NCBI RefSeq assembly: GCF_040712315.1
Contig: NC_134017.1
Location: 9,764,001-9,828,000 of the forward strand
Reading direction: 5' to 3'
Length of the DNA stretch: 64,000 bases
From: Castanea sativa
Lineage: Eukaryota > Streptophyta > Magnoliopsida > Fagales > Fagaceae
Each line of letters begins with the position of its first letter. The stretch's first letter is position 1. Below the pieces are notes generated by a model. That model did not search any database. It had not been told where the DNA came from and saw only the letters and a list, made by a program, of their open reading frames with translations. This document shows, piece after piece, positions 35,334 to 46,127 of this stretch. A program made the position numbers and the translations under genes.

Positions 35334-35425
35334 ATTTTGGTCCATTCAGTCCATTTCGGTCCAATTTGTTCTATTCGGTCCACTTCAGTCCATTTAGATT
35401 TAATTTGATCCAATTTGGTCAATTT
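35334..35425. repeat. Degenerate 9-11 bp tandem array (TTCGGTCCA type)
   Basis: Units include TTTTGGTCCA, TTCAGTCCA, TTTCGGTCCAA, TTCGGTCCAC and TTTGATCCAA. The unit resembles that of the array at 14301-14367 (TTTCGGTCG, TTTCGACCAT). Confidence 0.6.
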
Positions 35426-35441
35426 TTCATTTCAAAACCAT

Positions 35442-35486
35442 CTGTTTATTTATTTATTTATTTTTTTTTGAGAAACTGTTTATTTA
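35442..35486 (-). repeat. Tail-only insertion (e) with 11-bp duplication
   Basis: CTGTTTATTTA at 35442-35452 and 35476-35486 flanks 23 bp ending TTTTTTTTTGAGAAA (TTTCTCAAAAAAAAA on the minus strand). Confidence 0.65.
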
Positions 35487-36878
35487 CTTATTTGATTTTG
35501 CTTAAAATAGACAATTTAGCATCGCTAACTGTTTTTTCTCCAAAAAAAAAAAAATCACTTATTGTTATTGTTAAGTTCTAAAACATTGCCAATCTATGGA
35601 TAATTTTCTAGATAAACACCAAACAACATGAATTGGTTTGCCTCGCCACAAAGATCTAGCTAGGATAAATTGGCTTCTATTGATTTCATCCTGTCAATGG
35701 AAATCTGTTTGTTACAACTAACAACACTCGATGCTACAAAATGCTTGATTATCAAAACTGCATTACATAATTAATCAAGTTTTAATGTCAAGTATGCATT
35801 TATAGATGATATATTTTTGTTAATCTAAAAGCATTAAAAAGAACTACTATATGATTACTGCATAAAAATTATTGATAGAGTTGTATATAATAAATCTTAA
35901 TATGATGTAAAAAAATTTTGTTTGAGAGAAATATGATGTAATTTAGCATAAGTAAACAGAAATAGATGGGTTGTGTTGATGGATCAATTGACAGGATCGA
36001 GTGGGTCATGGATTGGGAAGGGTGGGGGCGTACAAAAAATTACTACTATATTCATACTAAGTACAACAGTTAAAATAATATTGTAAACACAATTCAATAT
36101 ACAATTTGAGTACTTCATAGCTCAATATGATCATGTGCTACAAAAAAATGTATTTGTTCATTGTAGGCGAGAGTTGATAAAAGTTTGAAAGCCTAAAACT
36201 TTGGAACTTTTTAAAAACTAGTAAATTACTCTTTTAAATGGTTTGTGTTTTTAAATTTAAAATTATTTAACTAAAAAATAGTATTAATTTTGAGAGTTTA
36301 AGAATTTGTGTCAGGATATTTTAGTATGCAAAATGATGAAATCCAAGCAAGAAATTCTATCCAAACAAAAAATATCGTTATTAATAGTATAGACAAATTA
36401 TTAGTGATATAATTTTAGACTTTCTTATAGAATAAAATTAATACTAATCAATTGTTATGGATAAGAATTGTTATTCAACTGAAAAACAAACTCATGCTGG
36501 TTGTGATATGGTGATATCTTAGAAATTCGAATTACAAAAGAGTCCTACAGTTGGAGGTAAGATAAATGATAGCATTAGCCATTAGAAATAGAATCATTTG
36601 TAATTCAAATCCCTTTCATTTGCCGAGCTTAGTAATGTAAGCTTGTAACCAAGTTGGGGCATTAAAATGGTTGGATGTATACCGAGATTGCCTAAGTGGG
36701 ATGTGGTTAATATATTGATTTGTCCAATATGGAGTCTAATATTCAGCATGCCCCTTGCCCTCGAGTTAAAGAGCACCCCCACCCACAATGGATGGGTAGC
36801 CCACACATCTCAAATACCTTTCATTTGGTAAATTCAAACTCTCTTATCTGCATATGGAATATTTCCTATATTAATAAA

Positions 36879-37058
36879 GAGAAATGATATGTCCACAACA
36901 TTTTTACAACAAATCTTAAATGACAGGTTGTTACTAGTTGTTATTGTTGGGGCAAAAAAGTAATCTTAGTGTTAGGTTCAAATTTGAACCAACAACAACT
37001 AATCACCTGTGATTTGTTGTGAAAATGTTGTAAAAATGTTGTGAACATAGCATCTCTC
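36879..37058. mobile_element. MITE, 180 bp, with 9-bp target duplication (Mutator-like)
   Basis: The ends GAGAAATGATATGTCCACAA and (minus strand) GAGAGATGCTATGTTCACAA continue as inverted repeats through CATTTTTACAACA and CAGGTTGTTA/CAGGTGATTA. ATTAATAAA lies directly outside both ends (36870-36878 and 37059-37067). A 9-bp duplication points to the Mutator superfamily. No ORF. Confidence 0.85.
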
Positions 37059-37171
37059 ATTAATAAATAGCCAACAAGGCAACAACAACAACAACTGTGT
37101 ACCATTTAGACTAGAAAAATTCAAATCCATTTACACTTGTATCTTTACATTAATAGTAGGAAAATACTGAA

Positions 37172-37330
37172 GGCACAAATTATTTTATAAACTTTTCTAC
37201 AAATCGTTAATGTAGATGTAGTGGATGATTTTTGGTAATTAAAAAGATAATGTTAGTGGTGGGCTTAGATGAGAATTAGTAAAAATTTATCACATCAATA
37301 ATTTGTAAAATATTGTAAAATAGTTTGTCC
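37172..37330. mobile_element. MITE-like fold-back element (about 160 bp)
   Basis: The left arm GGCACAAATTATTTTATAAA and the right arm on the minus strand, GGACAAACTATTTTACAATA, continue pairing through ACAAATC/TGTTAATGT. The target duplication is unclear. It sits 110 bp from the preceding MITE. Confidence 0.6.
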
Positions 37331-37740
37331 TTGTAGTAATTAATAATATACATATATGCAAAATTTTTAGCCGAGAATGAGGGGGCCAGAAGTATCTATT
37401 TTCTTTGAAAAGGTTAAAATTGTTGGAATTACTCTAAAATGGCTGTATCTACCAAGTTCCTGTGCTTGCTTGTCTTGTTTAAATTATAAAAAGTGAACAG
37501 GTTTTTTAATGGAGTATTAAATGCAATTATATGTCTTTTGGTTATTCAAGTTCCTTAACTTTTTGTATGCTCTTTACAGTGATCAAGACTTGGAAAACAC
37601 ACATAGGACATTGACCAGGATTCTCGTTTATGCCAACCGAGGATAACATTAAGTACAACATGACTTTCTAAGTTCCAAGAGTGCTCTTTACATGAGCTTT
37701 CTGTTGTATCTATCAGAGCAGAAAATTAGATTAACACAAA

Positions 37741-37980
37741 CAGCAAAATTTGGATCATAAAGGGTTGCAGCCTCAATTCCAATATGGTAACAAACACAAG
37801 CCAAATTCTCACCCTCAATCCTTAAATCAAGGAGATGATTTACCAAAGATAAAGCATGACAGATTGCCTCCCAAATCCAAATATCAAGCCCAAGGGCTGA
37901 CTTTGTTCTCTGCAAATTCTTTAGTAATATATTCTGCATTTACTCGAGAATCTTTCCTTGTACAAATTGCTTTCTATATA
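37741..37980 (+). pseudogene. Possible lost 5' exon of the J-like gene
   Basis: After a plausible acceptor (ACAAACAG) an open stretch reads QNLDHKGLQPQFQYGNKHKP and continues Gln- and Ser-rich to an in-frame TGA at 37981. This style resembles the low-complexity N-terminal part of the neighbouring J-like protein. It is in a different frame from exon 1 of that gene and separated from it by stops. I infer decay of the original 5' end. It could also be chance. Confidence 0.35.
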
Positions 37981-38101
37981 TGATGTAAACCAGTTGTTAT
38001 ATAAGGAAATAGAGCCACACTTCCATTGTATGGAGTGTTGACTATTCTCAAATATTTTGGTCCTAAGAAACACACAGACAGCAGTAAAAAACAATAACCT
38101 T

Positions 38102-41100
38102 ATGGCTCTCAGCTTTGAGAAGCAGAATTCCAATCATGTTCATGGTGGTGGCAATGATTTTTGCACAGAAGATCAAAGTCCACAAAGGGGTTTTATACCA
38201 ACTGCTATAGATCTTCAAGAAGGTGAAACATGTGCTGGTCTTGAAGTTGACGAAACACTTGGCAATAAAGAAGAGGTTAATGGTATTTGCATTGAAGAAT
38301 ATAGTTCCCAAAGTTCACAGGTTAATTTTAATAGCAAGTTTATCTTGGTACATTCTAATTTTGATGAAGGAGATGTGTTGAGGAACAAAGATGATGAGTT
38401 TCATCAGGCACGAAGTTGCAATTCTTGTAATGAGAAGGGTAGGGTTGTGTCAAATTCCGGATCATCTAACTATGGTAGTGTAGCTCATCCTAGTGACCAT
38501 GACAAAGACAACGATGTGCTTGTCCCTGAAGAACCTTCCTTTTGCAACTCCCCTATGGAAGGCAAGTTAGATACAACCAAGGAAAAAGCATTTTCTGAAC
38601 AAATATCTTTATGCAACAGTAGGTGTAATGAAACACATTTGGTGGAAGAAAAGGAGACACATGATGATGGATTTGATCCATTAGTTGCTGATGAAGACGG
38701 GGATGTTAATCCCACGGGTCAAAGAATTTTAATCAGTGAACGAGAAATGATCAAGGAGACTGATGAATACAAGCGAGCAATGGAAGAAGAATGGGCATCA
38801 AGGCAGCAACAGTTACAAATTCAGGTTTTCTTCTACATTAATTCAGTTAGTGGCTGTACCTTCCTTCACTTACCTCTCTACAAGCAGCTGTTGTTTACTA
38901 TTATCTGCTTGTATAGCATATGTGGGTGTTCCTTTTTAGTGTGTACTGTTATCTTGGATTGCTTGATCTGCACATTCAGATTCATTGTATCACGCTTAAG
39001 CTGTTATTAGGAAGTAGACCAACAATGTATGAAGCTCACAAACACACTAAAGATAAAAAATTGTGGTTACATCAAATTTTAAGCTCTCTAGTTTAAGGGC
39101 AATTTTAAGTTGAAACTCACACTTGCTGAAGTTTCAAATTTTTTGCCGTGCATTGGAAAGATGTTAATACTTAATATGCTTAATGTTGATAAGAACCGAT
39201 TTTGTTAAATGTACTTAATAAACAAAATTTTTTTTTGGACTTTTATACTCTGCTTATACAGGCAGAAGAGGCACAGAGGCTGCGTAAGAGAAGAAGAAAT
39301 GAAAGGTGTTTGACGGACTTGCAGAGAAGGCAAAAGCAATGCGCGGAAGAAGTGAGAGAGACCCAAAAGAAGGTTTATTTAATATTCTGTCTTCTAGATG
39401 TATTATTGTAAGAACTGAATGCAATAATTGTGTTACATGTCTAAATTGTACAAGGTCCTTAATACAGGCTTTAAAGCCTAGGTATTATAGTACTGAAATA
39501 CAATACAAAATATAGATATAGTATGCAATTGCACATGCTAGCGGTAATAGAACATTGAATTTGGCTAGATAGGACAACGGATTTGAGCCTTGGGATCATA
39601 ATATGTCCTAACAATTGCACCTTCATTTTGCAAGGCTACTTTACCTTAGTCATCTTTTATTAACTCTGCCTCATATTTTGTCTGTGTTGTTATTTGTTGT
39701 TTATATATTTCCTTCAAAAGTTTAGCAAGACATGACTTACAAGTTTCCATTATTACTCATAATTTTTTTTTCCATCGGTTAATGATGCCAAATCAAGGAT
39801 TTTACTCCCTCAATTCAAAGAGATTTTATTAGTGAACGAGAAAAGCACAAGGAGACTGAAGAATACAAGAGAGCAATAGAAGAAGAATGGGCATCCAGGC
39901 GGCGACAGTTACAAATTCAGGTATAATTCAGAAGCATGGTTATGAATTGCTTTCTGTCTTTCAGTAATTGGAAAGAGTCCCAAAGGCTTAAACCTTACAC
40001 TTTCAGAAGTGTTATGAAGTGGACCAACTATGTATCAATCTCCCAAACATACTAAAGATACAAAATTGTCTCATATTTCATTTTAAACTCTATATATATA
40101 GTGTGATTCCAACTTAAACCTTACACTTTCAGAAGTGTTCCTCCCCCCTTTTCTCTCTGCATTGGAAATATGTTAATTAATAGACTAAATGTTGATACGA
40201 ACAGAATTCATTAAATGCTCTTAATAATTAATTTCCTTTGTCTGGGACTGAATTTTTTTTTTCTTATACAGGCAGAAGAGGCAAAGAGGCTACGTAGGAG
40301 AAAAAGAGATGAAAGGCATTTGGTGGACATGCAGAGGAGGCAAAAGCAACGTGTGGAGGAAGTGAGAAAGACCCAAAAGAAGGTTCAGATTAAATATTAA
40401 CACATCTAAATTGTACATGGGGGACTTTATATAAGCTTAAAAACCTAGGTCTAATGGTATGGAAATACAATACAAAGTATAGGTGTGTAATACAAGGTGT
40501 AGTACACAAGCTAACACAATCATATTAGAATATTGAATGATTCTCAAAAAAAAAAAAAAAATCAGAATATTGAATCTAGACATGCAAGACATGAAGATAG
40601 TGATAATATATTTTAGCAATGTATCTTCATTTTGCAAGGCTACTTTCCCGTAGTCATCTTTGGTTTAGCTCTTAAATCCAATTTTGTGTCTTTGTGCTGT
40701 ATTTGCCTGTTGTTTATATATTTCCTTCTCAAACTTTAGCAAGACATGACTTAAAGTTTCCAACATTGCTCGTTTACTAACTACTATGATTTTCCCCCAT
40801 CTGCTAAATGATGGAAAATCAAGGATGAGGAAAATATGAACTTGAAAGAGCAAATTCGTGTTGAAATAAGGCAGGAGCTTGATAAATTGGAAACATCGGA
40901 TATGGCCACATTGCTTCGGGGCTTAGGAATCGAACTTGGAGGTGATTCTGATCCCCTGCCACATGGGGTTAGTTGGAAATATATACATACATACATAAAT
41001 AGATATATAGATATCATACATACAAAAAGGCTTATGTAAATATGCTAGATTTTCCACACAAAAAAAAAGGCATATGTAAATATGCAAGCTGAAGTCTTGC

Positions 41101-41693
41101 AATGCATACAAGTTAATGGAATCACATATTTAATGGAACCTTCTAAGGGGTAGTAAAATTTTACTAACCGAACCTTTTAAATTGATGTGTCAATTTTTAG
41201 ACACACAAAAAAATAAGAGTAAATAAATAATAATAATCAAGAAACTTATTATGTTGTTGACATGGTCACCAATCACATTTATTATCATATTAGTTTGTAA
41301 ATCTTTAGTTGCAAAATTGAGAGTACACTTTTATGTTGCAAAAAATAATTGAACTAGAATAATCCCTTGTTAGTATCATAGGAGTCTATGCATTTTTCTA
41401 CACCTATAGAATAAATATGACTACAACACTTGTATAGAAATTAATTGGCGTACTTGAATTGTGTGGGTTTGAGTTTGGTTAAATTCTCATTATATATGCC
41501 ACAGCTACAACTTATTACATAAAACTTTTCCTGTTCTTTAATATTAATCATTTCTTGATTTCAGGTGCAAACAGCTTACAAACAAGCCATGTTAAAATTT
41601 CATCTAGACTGGGCATCAAAAACTGACATTCGCCAGCAGGTTGAAGCTGAAGAAAAATTTAAGCTTATTTCTCGTACAAAGAGAAATTTTTAG
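38102..41693 (+). CDS. J-domain-like coiled-coil protein with duplicated exon and HLD instead of HPD
   Basis: In-frame GT-AG exons: 38102-38824, 39262-39372, 40272-40382, 40824-40967 and 41565-41693. Exon 1 (first ATG 38102; the frame is open further upstream) encodes a low-complexity acidic region ending ETDEYKRAMEEEWASRQQQL. The next two exons are duplicates of each other (AEEAQRLRKRRR and AEEAKRLRRRKR, 37 codons each) and form a charged coiled coil. The last two encode LLRGLGIELGG and AYKQAMLKFHLDWASKTD, then RQQVEAEEKFKLIS. This matches the C-terminal J-like module of a plant chaperone-type family, in which FHPDRAS is expected. Here HPD, needed to stimulate Hsp70 ATPase, is HLD, and R is W. 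With the ragged 5' end, this suggests a decaying paralogue. Function unknown. Confidence 0.6.
38716..40825 (+). repeat. Intragenic tandem duplication (about 1.05 kb) in the J-like gene
   Basis: Unit 1 (about 38716-39815) and unit 2 (about 39816-40825) share the EEEWASR coding block, the following intron, the AEEA exon and the next intron up to AAATCAAGGAT. In unit 2 the EEEWASR block (39816-39920) is no longer part of the long exon 1. It has no usable in-phase acceptor, because splicing at AAG 39820 would read into TAG, so it is probably skipped. The second AEEA exon keeps both splice sites. Confidence 0.85.
40527..40575 (+). repeat. Tail-only insertion (f) with 12-bp duplication
   Basis: AGAATATTGAAT at 40527-40538 and 40564-40575 flanks GATTCTC, poly-A, then TC (25 bp). 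The paralogous intron in unit 1 (about 39550) has AGAACATTGAAT once with no insert, which is an empty site. Confidence 0.8.
41024..41085 (+). repeat. Tail-only insertion (g) with duplication of up to 22 bp
   Basis: GGCTTATGTAAATATGC (41029-41045) and GGCATATGTAAATATGC (41069-41085), each preceded by A5, flank TAGATTTTCCACACAAAA. One mismatch in the duplication. Confidence 0.65.
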
Positions 41694-42159
41694 CAACTTC
41701 ATGTCACTGAATGCATACTAATGGAATAATTTTTATTTTATTTAGGTGTTCTGAATTTTCTATGGATATATTATTGTCTTTTGTCATGTTTGTGTCTCAA
41801 AGTTTATGAATTTCTGTCACATTGTCTGTGATGGAATTTTCCCCCCGAGCAAGCTCTCACCAAATTGGTGGGAAATGAGTATACTTCTGAAGCAGTTGTA
41901 ATTTTCTCTTCTTAGTCATGGAAATCAACGTACTATATGGAACGTTTGTTTCTCCTTGTGGTGCCTGTTGCTTAGATTATTTAGCAAGCGTGAAACTTCA
42001 AAATTGAACCCCCAAGTGATGGAGAAATAACTATGTACACCTAGTGTGCTATGTTTCCGTCTCATATAAAAGTGGAATTCATATACAGACTTACAAGTCT
42101 GTAGAAACCACTTTTATGTGAGTGGAAGATATATAGTAATACATTTCTTAGAATGTAAT

Positions 42160-44940
42160 GAAATCACTGCATCCCCCTATTTTTTTCCAAAAATTTTGGA
42201 ACATTATTGGAGATGATGTGGTTGAAGTAGTTCTCTCATGCTTGAATACCAGAATTATCTTACCAGGTTTGAACCATACCTTTATCTCTCTCATCCCTAA
42301 AGTTAAAAGCCCTGAGCATGTCACTGAATTTCATCCTATCGCTCTTTGTAATGTTTTATATGAGCTTGTGTCAAAAGTGCTTGCTAACAAATTGAAAAAA
42401 GTTTTGCCTCATATTATATCAGATTTTCAAAGCGCCTTTCAATCAAATAAGGCAATATCCAATAATATCCTTGTGGCTTCTGAATTACTTCATCACATGA
42501 CGAGGAAGAAATCAGGGAAAAGAGGACACATGGCTTTGAAGTTGGATATGAGTAAGACGTACGATAGGTTGTAATGAAATTTTCTTCAACGGACCATGGA
42601 GAAAATGGGTTTTCATTCAAGATGGGTTGGTTGGATTATGGAATGCATCAAGTCAGTCACCTACTCGGTATTGATAAATGGTGAGCCAAGAGGTTACATT
42701 GTTCCAACTAGAGGTATTCGTCAAGGGGATCCCCTCTCCCCATACCTCTTTCTTTTATGTTCGGAAGGTTTGAGTGATTTCATTGAGCAAGCGGTGAATG
42801 AAAGATACATTAAGGGTTTTTCTCTTTGCAAGCACGGCCCAAAAATATCTCACCTATTCTTTGCAGATGACAGCCTCCTTTTTTGTCGAGCAAGGGAGGA
42901 AGATGTGATAAAAATTCAAGTGATATTGGGAAAATATGAAGTTGCCTTGGGTCAAAAAATAAACTCTGGAAAAACTACCATCTTTTTTAGTAAGAATGTT
43001 TCTATGTCCGCAAAGGAACAAGTGCAAAATTTGTTGGGGGTTCCAGAAATCAGAGAATATGAAAAATATTTAGGTTTACCAGCAGTGGTGGGGCGAAATA
43101 AAAGGGCTAGCCTAAATTATATTAAAGATCGAGTTTGGGGTAAACTACAAGGTTGGAAGGAAAAATTGTTATCACAGGCTGGTAAGGAAGTTCTATTAAA
43201 AGCAGTAGTTCAAGTCATTTCGACTTTTGCTATGAGTTGCTTTCGATTACTAGTGGGCCCTTGTCAAAATATTGAGATGCTCATCCGTAAGTCTTGGTGG
43301 GGTCAAAAGGGAGATAGAAGAAAGATTCGTTAGAGAAAATGGGAAGTGTTGTGTAAACCAAAAATGGAAGCTGGGTTAGGCTTTAAAGACTTGTGTAAGC
43401 TTAATGAAGCGATGCTAGCAAAACATGTGTGGAGGCTGCTGCATGACACGAAATATTTATTTTACAAGGTGTTTAAAATGAAATACTTCCTAAATTGCTC
43501 TCTTTTTAAAGCCAAATCATCCTCGGGCTCCTTCACTTGGAAGAGTATACTATGGGAAAGACATTTGATTGAGAAAGGGGCACAGTGGAGGGTGGGTGAT
43601 GGGCAATCCATCAGGATTTTCCAGGATGCTTGGTTACCAACTAATAGTGGTAAAATCTCCTCCCATCAATCTGATCTTGGTCCGGATGCAACTGTAGCTA
43701 TGCTCATAAACCCGGCCTCAGGTTGGTGGAACACTCACCTAATTGACCGTCATTTCTACCCACCGAATGCAAAGCTTATTAAATCCCTCCCTCTGTGTTC
43801 GATCCCACAGTCTGATATGCTGATCTGGCCAAAGGAAAAAAATAGGACTTTATACTGTTAAATCAGGTTATAAGCTTCTATGTGAGTGGCAAAATGAGGA
43901 GTTGAATCAACCATAGATTTCTGACACTTAAAGGAGCTTTTGGAGTAGCATTTGGAAGATAAAAGTCCCAGGGAAGATAAAGCATTTCATCTGGAAAGCA
44001 TGTTCAAATTCGTTACCGACAAAGGAAAATCTGATGAAAAGAAAGATCCTACAAGATTCTGTGTGTCAACGCTGTTCAAATGGCTTAGAGGACGTGGTAC
44101 ACTCATTATGGAGTCGTGATGATTTGAAGGAGGTTTGGAATAGGGAGTTTGGCTGGGTGCACGGTTCAGGAGTTCAGTGGACCTCTTTCTCTGAGCTTTT
44201 GAAGATCATTTAGACAAAGCCACACTTAGTTGCTCTGTTTGCAACTACGGCATGGTCTATTTGGTACCACAGAAATAAGCTCCGCCTGGACGAAGCCTCC
44301 ACTCCGCGGGGACGGATTAGGAGATTTGCTCGAGATTACCTCCGGGATTTTAAAAATCTGACCAGTATTCCTTCTTGCCCAGTTCGCACAACCCCTCGGA
44401 GATGGTGTCCACCTGCTGATGATATGTGGAAGATTAACTTCGATGGCGCCATGTTTGGTGAGTCCGACGAAGCTGGAATAGGTGTGGTTATCTGAGATTC
44501 CAAAGGTGAAGTGAAGGCTGCTTTGTCCGAGAAGATTAAGAAGTCACCTACCGTTGATGTTCTGGAGTTGCTGGCTGCCAAGCAAGCGGTGACTCTCTCT
44601 CTTGAAACTGGTATTTCTCGAGCTGTGTTTGAAGGAGATGCTGCCTCAGTGATCAAAGCTATCCAACTAGGTGGTTGGGAGCTAGCTCAGGGGGGTCACC
44701 TCATCAATGATATCTCTACTTTAAAAAACTCTTTTTAGAGTATTTCTCTCTTATATTGAACGGCAAGGTAATGTAGTTGCACATGCCTTAGTCCAGAGAG
44801 GTAGACATTCTTTTCATTTATTTATCTGAGTGGAGCATGTTACACAAGACATTGTATCTTTCTTTTTGCATGATCTTCGGGTTCCTTAATAAAAAGTAGC
44901 AGCATGGTTTTCCTTCTCAAAAGAATAAATAAAAAAAGTT
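42160..44940 (+). mobile_element. LINE (L1-type), 5'-truncated and broken
   Basis: Begins inside the reverse transcriptase (PPIFFQKFW, about 42168). It continues through FHPIALCNVL, QSAFQSNKAI, LKLDMSKTYDRL, RQGDPLSPYLF (42718-42750), FADDSLLF (42860-42883), the FRLLVGPC to KSWWGQKGD region, zf-RVT residues (CQRCSNGLEDVVHSLW, near 44068) and an RNase H-like domain (KINFDGAMFG, ELLAAKQAVTLSLETG; 44430-44740). One 245-codon segment is still open (42596-43333), but stops at 42572 and 43332 and a frameshift near 43850 kill it. The tail is A-rich (44915-44940). Compared with the LINE at 23225 it is less decayed. Its insertion lies just beyond the J-like gene. Confidence 0.9.
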
Positions 44941-44954
44941 TGATTGCAACAAAC

Positions 44955-45078
44955 CTAAGATAGTCACCGCGGGCTAAACCAACAAATAATCTCACATCTG
45001 TCAAACAACTAGTCATATGACCAACAGCAAAAAGTCCTCTAGGCAGGCGTAAGTCTTCACCCTTTCCTGCTATTACCC
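44955..45078 (-). other. Orphan exon-like open segment
   Basis: The minus strand reads VIAGKGEDLRLPRGLFAVG and continues HMTSCLTDVRLFVGLARGDY with a plausible acceptor (TTCTAAG) and donor (AG/GTTTGT). The composition looks like a real protein exon, but I do not recognise the family and found no neighbouring exon. It may be a gene fragment carried here by duplication or transposition. Confidence 0.3.
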
Positions 45079-45523
45079 TTAGAATGCAACAAAACATAGA
45101 AATAGTTTAGTTTTCTGAATCAGACTATGGAAAGAAAACATGATTATGCCATTAGATATGCTCCTTTGGTCACATATCCACTAACTACTTTTCTTCACCA
45201 ATCCTGCAAATGCATTCACTATTGGCTGATGTATTGGGATCAGAGGCTTTGCAACAACACCAAATAAACTTTTGTCCAATAGTTTGAGGTCGGCTATAAA
45301 TCCTTAACAAATTAGTCAAGACAGGTCACATATATAAGATCCAATAATTTTTACTACTTTTACTGAAGTTATATATTTACTTATTTTGTCTTACTCCATT
45401 TTTGATATTTTAGGTTAACGAGGCTTTTGTTGCTGGTAGAAAATTTTGATAGCTGATTCTAAGTGGATAACCATGGAGAATATGTAATGGTGCACGATGT
45501 ATGACCCGCCCAGTTACAATAAT

Positions 45524-45566
45524 AACAGGTGGGATATTTTTGATAAGTAACAACAGGTTGGATATT
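45524..45566 (-). repeat. Tail-only insertion (h) with 15-bp duplication
   Basis: AACAGGTGGGATATT (45524-45538) and AACAGGTTGGATATT (45552-45566) flank only TTTGATAAGTAAC (GTTACTTATCAAA on the minus strand, a LINE-tail-like motif). Confidence 0.65.
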
Positions 45567-45622
45567 ACCCATATGCAATAGCTAGTAGCTACTAAAAGGT
45601 TTGCAAGCATAAAATTGGCTAT

Positions 45623-45664
45623 TGAATTTTCTACATATTCTTTCTCAAAAATGAATTTTCTACA
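45623..45664 (+). repeat. Tail-only insertion (i) with 13-bp duplication
   Basis: TGAATTTTCTACA at 45623-45635 and 45652-45664 flanks TATTCTTTCTCAAAAA. Confidence 0.7.
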
Positions 45665-46127
45665 AATTAATTTAAAATTGTTAGCTAAAGCACAAAAGCT
45701 TTGAGTTCATTCATCTCTTTTCTCAACAGTGCGAAAGAAATACATGTGATGCAACTGTTATGGAGCATGATGAAAAGAAAGCAATGAACATGGATAAAGG
45801 CAGCAATACATAAATTCAGTTTGTACTGCCCAAGTAGTTATATATATATATTTATATAAATGAATAAATTTAGAAAATTAAGTACACACGATGGAGCAAG
45901 ATAGCTAAACAAATTATGGCACTTGAAATAACTAATTGTATCTTCATTGCCAATAAAAAAAAGTTGTAGTCTCAACAGATTATAGACCAAGATCACGAGA
46001 AATTATAAGGCCTTTATAATGGACAAGTGACGTGGTCCACTATTCCACTTAAAGACTGCTACCTGTTTAAAATTGCTGAGTTAATTTTTTTTTTTTAAAA
46101 CATAAATTGATTCTTGACTTAGAAATT

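Larger units (their letters stand above)
33716..36878. other. Intergenic DNA
   Basis: Contains a hairpin (34154-34229), two tail-only insertions and a decamer-like array (all listed separately). Otherwise AT-rich sequence without recognisable genes. Confidence 0.45.
45098..46127. other. Intergenic DNA with two tail-only insertions
   Basis: Apart from the two short insertions listed separately, AT-rich DNA without a recognisable gene. An open minus-strand frame at 45410-45610 has no known domain. Confidence 0.4.

Noticed and set aside
42596..43333. Functional reverse transcriptase gene
   Set aside because: The 245-codon open segment keeps FADD but lacks the endonuclease and the start of the RT domain. 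It is part of a 5'-truncated LINE.
42165..44938. Target-site duplication of the second LINE
   Set aside because: The sequences before 42165 and after the A-rich tail share no convincing direct repeat, so the exact ends remain approximate.
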